Part shown: positions 1 to 6,256 of the stretch, piece by piece
Numbering within the stretch: the stretch's first letter is position 1
Layout: every line of letters begins with the position of its first letter
Assembly: GCA_900553295.1 (NCBI GenBank)
Contig: USCR01000034.1
Span: 1 to 18,887, forward strand
Length of the DNA stretch: 18,887 nucleotides
Source of the DNA: an uncultured Eubacteriales bacterium
Lineage (GTDB): Bacteria > Bacillota > Clostridia > Christensenellales > Aristaeellaceae
Reading direction: 5' to 3'
Notes under the pieces: generated by a model
What the model saw: only the letters and a program-made list of their open reading frames with translations
Told to the model about the DNA's origin: nothing
Database searches by the model: none
Program-made: the position numbers and the translations under genes

Positions 1-127
1 GCCCCAGCACAGCCACAAACTCGCCTTTGGATACCTCCAGGTTGATCCCCTTCAGTACGGTTTGCTTTTCGCCGCCCATTTCATAAACTTTGGTGATGTC
101 ACGCATGACAAGAATTTTTTCATCCAT
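1..127 (-). CDS. ABC transporter ATP-binding protein, N-terminus only (MacB/LolD type)
   Basis: Only the first 42 codons are present and the gene runs off the left edge. The start is the ATG at 127, six bases after the stop codon of the upstream membrane fusion gene, whose end (GAGCTGAGGTAAG) supplies the ribosome binding site. The visible part reads like the beginning of a MacB/LolD-type ATPase: MRDITKVYEMG, then a VLKGINLEV strand and KGEFVAVLG just before the Walker A motif, which lies outside the window. In this family the ATPase works with an FtsX/MacB-type permease and a membrane fusion protein to export peptides, drugs or lipids at the cytoplasmic membrane. The permease is expected further left. 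The substrate cannot be read from this fragment. Confidence 0.85.
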   Translation of the reverse strand, partial: MDEKILVMRDITKVYEMGGEKQTVLKGINLEVSKGEFVAVLG

Positions 128-132
128 GGGAC

Positions 133-990
133 TTACCTCAGCTCAGTGCCCATGTTCATCATGGGGTAGGTCAGGGCTTTGGGAATCAAAATGGTTTCGC
201 CGCTCTTGACCCCATCCTTGATTTCCACAATGGTACCGTTGTTAATCCCCAGCAATACGGATTGCCGGACAATTTCATCCCCCCGCGAATAGCAATAAAC
301 GTAAGGCTTGTTGTCCTCATCGTATTGAATGGCGTCCATGGAAACCGTGGTGGCGTTCAGCGCGCTTTCCCGCAGCACGGAAACCTCGCAGGTGAGGCCC
401 ATGACCAGGCTGCCATCCTGCGGCACAGCTATTTCTACCACATAATAGGCAACGTCGTTCTCCACGGTTGCTTCCTGGGCAATCCGGGTAATTTCGCCCT
501 GCAGCTGTGCGCCCGTGGCCTGCACGGTGATGGAAACTTCCATGCCCTTGCTAAGCGCGGAAATATCATACTCGTCCACCTTGATTTTCAGCACCGGGTG
601 GGCATAGTCCGCCACGCGGAACAGTTCATCCCCGGCGGTGTATGCATCATCGGCTTTCACATAGATATCCGAGATGGTGCCATCCATGGTCGATTCGATT
701 TTGGAGCCGCTCTTGGGTTGCAGTACGGCTTCCTCGTCTTCCACCAGGTCGCCCTCCTGCTTGAGCAGTTCCTTTACGGTGCCGCGGCCGGTGGCATAAA
801 CAACCTGCGCGTCCCCGGGCTCCAGGTTGCCGGAAAAAGTATAATAGGTAATAATATCCTGGGTACGGGCAATTTCCTCGGTATACTGATTGCCCTTTTG
901 CCCCGCAAAGAACAGTACGGCAAGTACAATGACTACCGCCAGGATCATCAGACCAAGTATCCATTTCAAAAGCTTGTGTGATGTACGCAT
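133..990 (-). CDS. Membrane fusion protein (HlyD/MacA-like) of an ABC export system
   Basis: The product is 285 residues. The ATG at 990 is chosen because AAGGAGG lies just upstream and the protein then begins with a short basic stretch and one membrane anchor (about residues 8-29). About residues 60-127 hold two lipoyl-like half motifs, one around TVKELLKQEGDLVEDEEAVL and the other around GTISDIYVKADD. They follow each other almost directly, so the long alpha-helical hairpin of Gram-negative relatives is missing. A beta-barrel-like part (about 130-205) and a membrane-proximal part (about 215-275, ending near GVKSGETILIP) follow. The ATPase gene starts six bases downstream, so the two form one operon. 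The protein should be membrane-anchored with its bulk outside, linking the permease to substrate release. It could serve any MacB-like exporter; no substrate is implied. Confidence 0.85.
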   Translation of the reverse strand: MRTSHKLLKWILGLMILAVVIVLAVLFFAGQKGNQYTEEIARTQDIITYYTFSGNLEPGDAQVVYATGRGTVKELLKQEGDLVEDEEAVLQPKSGSKIESTMDGTISDIYVKADDAYTAGDELFRVADYAHPVLKIKVDEYDISALSKGMEVSITVQATGAQLQGEITRIAQEATVENDVAYYVVEIAVPQDGSLVMGLTCEVSVLRESALNATTVSMDAIQYDEDNKPYVYCYSRGDEIVRQSVLLGINNGTIVEIKDGVKSGETILIPKALTYPMMNMGTELR

Positions 991-1026
991 GGTAATCCTC
1001 CTTTTTCCATTCATGCCCATGATTCT

Positions 1027-1050
1027 ATACGCGGCAGATGAACTGCGTAT
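1027..1050. promoter_or_regulatory. Inverted repeat upstream of the membrane fusion gene
   Basis: ATACGCGG at 1027-1034 pairs with CTGCGTAT at 1043-1050 (eight pairs, one G-T) across an eight-base loop. It lies between the exporter terminator and the ribosome binding site of the fusion protein gene, close to possible minus-strand -10 boxes (TACAAT and TAGAAT). It could be an operator for a repressor of the MacB-like operon or an mRNA hairpin. I could not assign a convincing -35 box. Confidence 0.3.
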
Positions 1051-1070
1051 GAATTGTATACCCATGGGGC

Positions 1071-1116
1071 AAAAAGAAACAGCCCCCGCTTTGCCAAAGA
1101 GGCTGCCATGGGGCTG
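1071..1116 (-). terminator. Intrinsic terminator after the heterodimeric exporter
   Basis: On the minus strand CAGCCCC (1116-1110) pairs perfectly with GGGGCTG (1086-1080) and is followed by TTTCTTTTT. It sits 24 bases past the stop codon of the exporter subunit and separates that operon from the membrane fusion gene, which should therefore have its own promoter or depend on readthrough. Confidence 0.75.
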
Positions 1117-1139
1117 AATGCTTGGGTAATCGGTGTGAC

Positions 1140-2972
1140 TTAGGCGTTTCCGGCCAGGATATCCAGGCCGCGCTCTTCCTGGAATTGATTGGTATACAGC
1201 TGATAGTAATATCCGCGTTTGGCAATCAGCTGCTGGTGAGTGCCGTCCTCGGTAATCTTGCCGTGCTGGATCACCAGAATTCTGTCCGCGGAGCGCACGG
1301 TGGACAGCCGGTGAGCGATAATGAAGCTGGTGCGTCCGGCCAGCACCGTTTGAATGGCATGCTGGATAATCTGCTCCGTCTCCGTATCCACCGAGGAAGT
1401 GGCCTCGTCCAGCACAAAGAGCGCAGGATTGCACAGGATTGCCCGGGCAAAGGAAATCAGCTGCTTTTGCCCGGTGGACAGCCGGTTACCGCCTTCGCCC
1501 ACCTGGGTGTCATAGCCGTTCTCCATTTTCAGGATGAAGCCTTCGGCGTTTACCATTTGTGCTGCGCGCCGTACTTCCTCATCTGTGGCCTCCGGTTTGC
1601 CATAGCGGATGTTGTCTGCCACGGTGCCGCTGAAAAGGTGCGGGCTTTGCAGCACATATCCCAGGTTGCTTTGCAGCCACAGCTGGCTGCGCTGGCGGTA
1701 ATCCACGCCGTCGATACAGATGCTGCCTTCCGTGGGCTCATAGAAACGGCACACCAGGTTCACGATGGTGCTCTTGCCGCTGCCGGTTTCACCCACCAGG
1801 GCGATGGTCTGCCCGGCCTTGACCTCCAGATTGAAATGGGAGAGCACCTGTTCCCCGTCCTTGTAGCGGAAAGACACGTCCCGGAAGCTCACATCTCCAT
1901 GCAGCTTGGGCCAGTTTTCGCGCTTGGGGTGAAAATTATCCCCAAATACCGCCACAACCTCCGGTGAGTCCACGATGTCCGGCTCCGTTTCCAGCAGGGA
2001 AAGAACCCGCTCGGCTGCCGCCTGGGAGGACTGCAATTCCGCAAAGATCCGTGCGATATCCCGCACAGGCTGGAAAAACTGCACCGTATAGCTGACAAAC
2101 ACATTCACCGTGCCCAAGGTCATGGCGCCGATAAGCACGTCCTGGCCGCCTTTCCAAAGGGCATAGGCGGTGGCCAGAGACCCCAGGGATACCACAATGG
2201 GCAGGAAGAGCGCCGACAGCGTGGCCGCGCGGATGGATGAGGTGCGCATGTTGTGCGCTACTTCGCTGAATTCCTCAATATTCATTTCCTCGCGCACCAG
2301 GGTTTTGGTGGTCTTGGCGCCGTTGATGCCTTCATTGAAACCGGCCGTGATCTGGCTGTTGGTTTTGCGTACCTGACGGTAAGCCGCCAGAATGCCCTTC
2401 TGGAATTTCCAGGAAATTACCGCCAGGGGCGGCAATACCAGGATCACCACCAGCGCCAGTTTCCAGTTCAGCAGGAACATCTGCACGGAGCAGCATACCA
2501 GGAATACCGCGCCCCAGCACAGGTCCAGCAGCGACCAGCCGATGGTATCCGCCAGGCGCTGCGTGTCATTGGTCAGCCTGCTCATCAGGTAGCCCACGGG
2601 CATGCGGTCATAGTAGGAAAAGGGAAGCTCCTGAAGCTTTTGAAATCCCATGCGGCGGATGGTGTAGCATGTGCCTGTTTCCACATACCCGCTCTGCCGT
2701 AGAAAGACAAAGATGCTTATGACCTGTATGGCCAACAACCCCAGATACAGGGCAATGAACCCCGGAATACCCGCCGTGGTCTGCCCGGTAATAAAGTTAT
2801 CAATGGCGTAGGAGGTCATCAGGGGGAAGATCACGTCCAGTATGGCGGATATGGCCATGAACGCACCCACAAGATAGAGATTTTTGTGGAAGGGTTTGGC
2901 AATGTGCAAGAGCTTCTTCCACAGGTTTAGATCGAATCGCTTGGTATAATCCTCTTCCTGAAAGGCCTGCAT
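1140..2972 (-). CDS. ABC exporter subunit with consensus Walker B glutamate (BmrD/TM288-like)
   Basis: This 610-residue half-transporter has a six-helix membrane domain (about residues 30-310) followed by a nucleotide-binding domain. Visible motifs are Walker A GETGSGKST (394-402), Q-loop LQSP (440-443), signature LSTGQ (498-502), Walker B FVLDE with catalytic Glu523, and switch histidine His554 in IIAHR. The signature carries Thr in place of the first Gly of LSGGQ. The start overlaps the stop of the upstream subunit by one base (TAATG), so translational coupling is likely, and GAGGTGAGC precedes it. The pair fits the heterodimeric multidrug exporters BmrCD and TM287/288, where one subunit keeps the glutamate and the partner keeps LSGGQ. 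Drug or lipid export is the family role; the substrate here is unknown. Confidence 0.93.
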   Translation of the reverse strand: MQAFQEEDYTKRFDLNLWKKLLHIAKPFHKNLYLVGAFMAISAILDVIFPLMTSYAIDNFITGQTTAGIPGFIALYLGLLAIQVISIFVFLRQSGYVETGTCYTIRRMGFQKLQELPFSYYDRMPVGYLMSRLTNDTQRLADTIGWSLLDLCWGAVFLVCCSVQMFLLNWKLALVVILVLPPLAVISWKFQKGILAAYRQVRKTNSQITAGFNEGINGAKTTKTLVREEMNIEEFSEVAHNMRTSSIRAATLSALFLPIVVSLGSLATAYALWKGGQDVLIGAMTLGTVNVFVSYTVQFFQPVRDIARIFAELQSSQAAAERVLSLLETEPDIVDSPEVVAVFGDNFHPKRENWPKLHGDVSFRDVSFRYKDGEQVLSHFNLEVKAGQTIALVGETGSGKSTIVNLVCRFYEPTEGSICIDGVDYRQRSQLWLQSNLGYVLQSPHLFSGTVADNIRYGKPEATDEEVRRAAQMVNAEGFILKMENGYDTQVGEGGNRLSTGQKQLISFARAILCNPALFVLDEATSSVDTETEQIIQHAIQTVLAGRTSFIIAHRLSTVRSADRILVIQHGKITEDGTHQQLIAKRGYYYQLYTNQFQEERGLDILAGNA

Positions 2973-4813
2973 TAGTTGCTCACCTCGCTTGTGGGCTGGA
3001 GGGCATCGCGGCTCAGCTCCTCCTCCAGCACGTTTTGAATGTTGTTGATGCGCTGATACAGTCCCGGACGCGCGCAGAGCTCCGCGTGGGTTCCCTGGTC
3101 CACAACGCGCCCATCTTCCAATACCAGGATGGAATCCGCCTGAGAGAGTGTGGTGATACGATGGCTGATAATCAGTGTGGTCATGCCCTTCTGCCGCTGC
3201 TTCAGCGCGGCGCGGATCTGGGCATCGGTTTCCGTATCCACGGCGGAAAGGGAATCGTCAAAGATCAGGATATGGTTGTCCTTTAGCAGCGTCCGCGCAA
3301 TGGCCACCCGCTGCTTCTGTCCGCCGGAAAGGGTTACGCCACGCTCGCCCACCAGGGTGTCCCAGCCCTGGTCGCTCTGGGTGATGAATTCTTCCGCGCA
3401 GGCTACCCGTGCAGCGTCCACAATGCGGTCCTGCATGGGTTGGCGCAAGGCGATGCCCACGTTGTCCCGGATGCTTTTGCTGTACAGGAAGGGCTCCTGG
3501 AGAATAAGCCCCACATGGCTGCGCAGGTATTCCCGGTCAATTTGGGAAAGGGGAACGCCACCAATGGAAATGGTGCCGCTGGTGGGCTCGTACAACCTTT
3601 GCAGCAGGTACATCAGCGTGCTTTTGCCGCTGCCTGTGCCTCCCAGCACGGCGACGGTTTTGCCCGCGGGAATGGTGAAAGTCACATCCTTGAGCACCGG
3701 TGCGTCCTGGTCATAGGCAAAGGTTACATGGTCGAACACGATATCCCCATGGAGGTCAGGCTTGAGGGCATTGGGTTCTTCTGGCTCCGCGGGTGCGGAC
3801 AGGATTTCCTGGATGCGTTCCATGGAAACCAGGCTCTTGCCTGCGTCGGAAAGGGTACGCCCCAGCTGCCGGATGGGGAAAAGCAGCTGCCCCACATAGG
3901 TAGTGAAGATAATCAGCGTGCCCACGGTGATTTCTCCACGGCTGGCATAGATGACGCATATGAGCAGCGTAACCATGGACTGGAGCATGCTCAGCGCATC
4001 GCCGCCGCCCCAATATACGGCAAGCAAATCGTTCAGGTGCTTTGCCTTTTTGCGGAAGTCACTGCTGGCGGCATCAAACTTTTCCACTTCCCGTTGCTGC
4101 TGTCCAAAGGCGCGTACCACACGTACCCCGGAAAGGTTTTCCTGCAGCACGGCGCTCATTTTGCCTTCCGCCTCGTCCATTACCCGGAAGCCCTTGTGTA
4201 CCTTGCGGAAAAACCACATGGCAAACAGGAACAACGCCGGTACCAGCACCATGGAATACAGGGTAATGGATACGTTTTTCCCCAGCAGAATGATCAGCGA
4301 TAAGGTAACCAGCAGCAGCGTGTTCACCACTTCCATGATCTGCACGGAAAGGAAGCGGCGGATGGTTTCCACATCGCTGGTGCAGCGCTGAATGAGATCG
4401 CCGGTGGTCGCCCGCACATGGTAGGAGAAAGGCAGCCGCTGCAGATGGCTATACAGCTGTTCCCGCAGTGTCAGGGCGATATTCTCGCTGGCCACTGCGC
4501 TTAGACGCCCCTTAAAAAAGGTGAATACGCCATTGAGCAGGTTCAGCCCCACCAGGATTGCGCCCATAATCCATAGGTTTTCCCGGAGGAATGCTCGTCC
4601 GCCCAACGCGCGTATGGGCTGCAGCAGCCAATCCGGCAGGGTGGAGGGAACGGTGCCCAGCACGCTGTCCACGGTTTCCGCCAGCAGCACCGGGGTGGCA
4701 AAGCTGATGAGTACCATCATCACCGTGCCAAGCATTGCACCCAGAAAGCACCAGATATTCTGGCGGATCAATTCCAGCATGCAGGCTCCCGGCTTTTTCC
4801 GGTTGAGTTGCAT
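2972..4813 (-). CDS. ABC exporter subunit with degenerate catalytic site (BmrC/TM287-like)
   Basis: This is the first gene of the exporter operon, 613 residues. The ATG at 4813 is chosen because AAGGAGGT lies nine bases upstream; earlier in-frame codons run back through the terminator and have no binding site. The membrane domain spans about residues 20-320. The nucleotide-binding domain shows Walker A GGTGSGKST (391-399), Q-loop Gln439, a canonical LSGGQ signature (495-499), Walker B ILIFDD (515-520) in which Asp520 replaces the catalytic glutamate, and His551 in IISHR. A Walker B ending in Asp marks the degenerate half of heterodimeric exporters, and the next gene supplies the missing glutamate. 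Expression is probably controlled by the leader peptide and terminator at 4883-5062. Confidence 0.93.
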   Translation of the reverse strand: MQLNRKKPGACMLELIRQNIWCFLGAMLGTVMMVLISFATPVLLAETVDSVLGTVPSTLPDWLLQPIRALGGRAFLRENLWIMGAILVGLNLLNGVFTFFKGRLSAVASENIALTLREQLYSHLQRLPFSYHVRATTGDLIQRCTSDVETIRRFLSVQIMEVVNTLLLVTLSLIILLGKNVSITLYSMVLVPALFLFAMWFFRKVHKGFRVMDEAEGKMSAVLQENLSGVRVVRAFGQQQREVEKFDAASSDFRKKAKHLNDLLAVYWGGGDALSMLQSMVTLLICVIYASRGEITVGTLIIFTTYVGQLLFPIRQLGRTLSDAGKSLVSMERIQEILSAPAEPEEPNALKPDLHGDIVFDHVTFAYDQDAPVLKDVTFTIPAGKTVAVLGGTGSGKSTLMYLLQRLYEPTSGTISIGGVPLSQIDREYLRSHVGLILQEPFLYSKSIRDNVGIALRQPMQDRIVDAARVACAEEFITQSDQGWDTLVGERGVTLSGGQKQRVAIARTLLKDNHILIFDDSLSAVDTETDAQIRAALKQRQKGMTTLIISHRITTLSQADSILVLEDGRVVDQGTHAELCARPGLYQRINNIQNVLEEELSRDALQPTSEVSN

Positions 4814-4882
4814 AGGGGAGGGACCTCCTTTATAAATAGAATCATCAGCGCACGCACAAGGCATGTGCCGGCGTTTGACAAC

Positions 4883-4921
4883 AAAAAAGCATCGGCCGCT
4901 CAAGATTTTGCAGCCGATGCT
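4883..4921 (-). terminator. Leader terminator (attenuator) upstream of the exporter operon
   Basis: On the minus strand AGCATCGGCTGC (4921-4910) pairs with GCGGCCGATGCT (4899-4888): twelve pairs with one G-U and a ten-base loop, followed directly by six T residues (4888-4883). It lies between the promoter at 5111-5140 and the exporter start at 4813, about 70 bases before that start, so it can only act on the exporter's own transcript. That placement makes it an attenuator and not an end-of-operon terminator. Confidence 0.85.
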
Positions 4922-4990
4922 GTTATGCGCAGGACATAGCAAAGGACAAAACTATTTTATCCCTCTCCTGAGCGCAAAAGGCCGCAAAAT
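4905..4990 (-). promoter_or_regulatory. Predicted antiterminator pairing
   Basis: Minus-strand RNA AUUUUGCGGCC (4990-4980, leader codons 25-28) can pair over eleven positions, one of them G-U, with GGCUGCAAAAU (4915-4905). The latter includes six bases of the terminator 5' arm and part of its loop, so this pairing and the terminator exclude each other. The same leader segment (UGCGGCCU, 4986-4979) also complements the leader's own ribosome binding region AGGCCGCA (5073-5066). A further seven-base complementarity links the leader start (5062-5056) with bases 4931-4925. The layout matches the 1:2, 2:3, 3:4 scheme of classical attenuators. Pairings were found by eye; energies were not computed. 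Confidence 0.65.
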
Positions 4991-5062
4991 ACGTAGGCAA
5001 ACAGACTTCGCCCCTGCGGTGTATGCATTGGATTCCCGGGTCTTCACGATCAACTTGCGCAT
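4952..5062 (-). CDS. 36-residue leader peptide of the exporter operon
   Basis: A short reading frame starts at the ATG at 5062, eight bases after AAAGGAGG, and ends with TAG at 4952, thirty bases before the terminator stem. The peptide is basic, starts MRKLIVKTRESN, contains AYTAGAKSVC and LRILRPF, and ends RRGIK. It has no membrane segment or recognised domain. It lies about 40 bases downstream of the predicted transcription start. Its codons 25-28 are the segment that can pair with either its own ribosome binding site or the terminator arm, so translation of the peptide is probably what matters more than the peptide itself. The Bacillus subtilis bmrCD exporter genes are preceded by a comparable leader, bmrB, which acts by ribosome-mediated attenuation. 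I cannot claim sequence homology to BmrB. Confidence 0.75.
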   Translation of the reverse strand: MRKLIVKTRESNAYTAGAKSVCLRILRPFALRRGIK

Positions 5063-5110
5063 GTATGCGGCCTCCTTTCTTCAAATTTTTGCCTTCGTTA
5101 CGGCTCAATT

Positions 5111-5140
5111 AGTGTAGCCCATGAACATATTGTTTGTCAA
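5111..5140 (-). promoter_or_regulatory. Sigma-A-type promoter of the leader-exporter operon
   Basis: On the minus strand TTGACA (5140-5135) is followed after 18 bases by TACACT (5116-5111). The -35 is perfect and the -10 has four of six consensus bases. Transcription should begin near 5104, giving a leader of roughly 220 bases up to the terminator T-run. Confidence 0.75.
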
Positions 5141-5148
5141 GAGCCTTT

Positions 5149-5176
5149 TTGCAAAAATCTTCCAAAAATGTATGAG
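5149..5176 (+). promoter_or_regulatory. Weak candidate promoter for the glycerate genes
   Basis: TTGCAA (5149-5154), 16 bases, TATGAG (5171-5176). Each box matches consensus at four of six positions. It is back to back with the exporter promoter. This is the best candidate I can find upstream of the reductase gene, but the real one may need an activator. Confidence 0.3.
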
Positions 5177-5245
5177 CTTTCACCGAAACCCAAATTTCCA
5201 GGGAAGGATTCCTACGCGGGGGCGGCGAATATCTCAACAACTTTT

Positions 5246-5267
5246 GCCGCGCATGCGGCGCATGCAA
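5246..5267. repeat. Small inverted and direct repeats, possible operator
   Basis: GCCGC-GCAT-GCGGC (5246-5259) is an inverted repeat, and CGCATGCGG/CGCATGCAA (5250-5258, 5259-5267) is an imperfect tandem repeat around GCATGC. It lies about 30 bases upstream of the reductase start, within its predicted 5' untranslated region. It could bind a regulator of the glycerate genes; no regulator gene is nearby. Confidence 0.3.
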
Positions 5268-5297
5268 GCGTTGAAAACATCCAAAGGAGAGCATATC

Positions 5298-6218
5298 ATG
5301 AACGTTGGATTTATTGGACTTGGCATTATGGGAAAGCCAATGGCACGGAACCTGTTGCGGGCGGGGTATAAGGTGTATGCCTATGACATCGTGGGCAGCA
5401 GCGTGGATTGTGTGGCCCAGGATGGCGCGGTGGCCTGCTCCACCGTGGGAGAGGTATGCCGTGCCTGCACTACGCTGATTACCATGTTGCCCAATGGGCC
5501 CGAAGTGCGCAGCGTGGTGATGGACCCTGGCGGGATCTTTGACAGTGCCACGCCAGGAACGCTGCTCATTGATATGAGCTCCATCGCGCCCGGTGTCAGC
5601 AAGGAGCTCAACGCTGCATTGGCGCAAAAAGGCATTCATATGCTGGACGCACCGGTTTCCGGAGGCGAACCCAAGGCAGTGGATGGTACGTTGGCCATTA
5701 TGGTGGGGGGAGAACAGGCGGATTACGACCGAGCTTTGCCCCTGTTTCAGGTGCTGGGCTCCAGCTATCAACTGATTGGCGGACCGGGGAGCGGCAATAC
5801 ATGCAAGCTAACCAACCAGATTATTGTGGCGGTCAACATTGCGGCGCTGAGTGAAGGCATGATGCTGGCCAAAATGGCGGGAGCCGATCCAGAAAAAGTC
5901 TTTAAGGGCATACGCGGAGGGCTGGCCGGCTCTGCGGTTATGGAGGCCAAAGCGCCCATGATGCTAAGCGGTAACTTTGCTCCCGGCTTCCGCATCGATT
6001 TGCACGTGAAGGATTTGAACAATGCCTTGGAAACCGGGCACCTATTCCATGCACCATTGCCTTTGACGGAAATGGTACAGGAGGTACTCAAAAAGTTGTC
6101 TGCCCAGGGTGAGGGCAACTGTGACCACAGTGCCCTGGTGAAATACTATGAGGAATGGACGGGCGTTTCCCTGGCACAAAATCAGACGAAGAAAATCGAT
6201 ACGGAAAGGAAAGCGTAA
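5298..6218 (+). CDS. garR: Tartronate semialdehyde reductase (2-hydroxy-3-oxopropionate reductase)
   Basis: The product is 306 residues, normal for the beta-hydroxyacid dehydrogenase family. The ATG at 5298 follows AAAGGAGA and gives the expected N-terminus. Visible are the dinucleotide-binding GLGIMG (7-12), the substrate-site motif DAPVSGG (117-123), and the catalytic-lysine motif GPGSGNTCKLTNQ with Lys170. The stretches IRGGLAGS, FRIDLHVKDL and DHSAL match GarR/GlxR better than 3-hydroxyisobutyrate dehydrogenases. The enzyme reduces tartronate semialdehyde to D-glycerate with NAD(P)H in the cytoplasm. Glycerate kinase follows 38 bases later, so the pair should convert tartronate semialdehyde to phosphoglycerate. 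Genes making the semialdehyde (aldolase or glyoxylate carboligase) are not in the window. Another short-chain beta-hydroxyacid substrate remains possible. Confidence 0.88.
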   Translation: MNVGFIGLGIMGKPMARNLLRAGYKVYAYDIVGSSVDCVAQDGAVACSTVGEVCRACTTLITMLPNGPEVRSVVMDPGGIFDSATPGTLLIDMSSIAPGVSKELNAALAQKGIHMLDAPVSGGEPKAVDGTLAIMVGGEQADYDRALPLFQVLGSSYQLIGGPGSGNTCKLTNQIIVAVNIAALSEGMMLAKMAGADPEKVFKGIRGGLAGSAVMEAKAPMMLSGNFAPGFRIDLHVKDLNNALETGHLFHAPLPLTEMVQEVLKKLSAQGEGNCDHSALVKYYEEWTGVSLAQNQTKKIDTERKA

Positions 6219-6240
6219 TCAAGGCCCATGGGCCCTTGAT
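6218..6240 (+). other. Hairpin between reductase and kinase genes
   Basis: ATCAAGG (6218-6224) pairs with CCTTGAT (6234-6240), and the middle contains the near-palindrome GGCCCATGGGCCC. It begins at the last base of the reductase stop codon. No T-run follows, so it is more likely an mRNA stability or expression-balancing element than a terminator. Confidence 0.4.
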
Positions 6241-6256
6241 CGGCGCGTGAGAAGGT

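Noticed and set aside
991..1434. Long N-terminal extension of the membrane fusion protein
   Set aside because: It would run back through the exporter terminator and into the exporter coding region, and has no binding site. The start at 990 follows AAGGAGG and gives a clean membrane anchor.
4923..5108. 61-codon minus-strand reading frame in the exporter leader
   Set aside because: It begins at about the transcription start with no ribosome binding site. The overlapping 36-codon frame at 4952-5062 has an ideal one.
5121..5297. 59-codon N-terminal extension of the reductase
   Set aside because: The family begins at MNVGFIGLGIMG with AAAGGAGA just upstream. The extension overlaps the divergent promoter.
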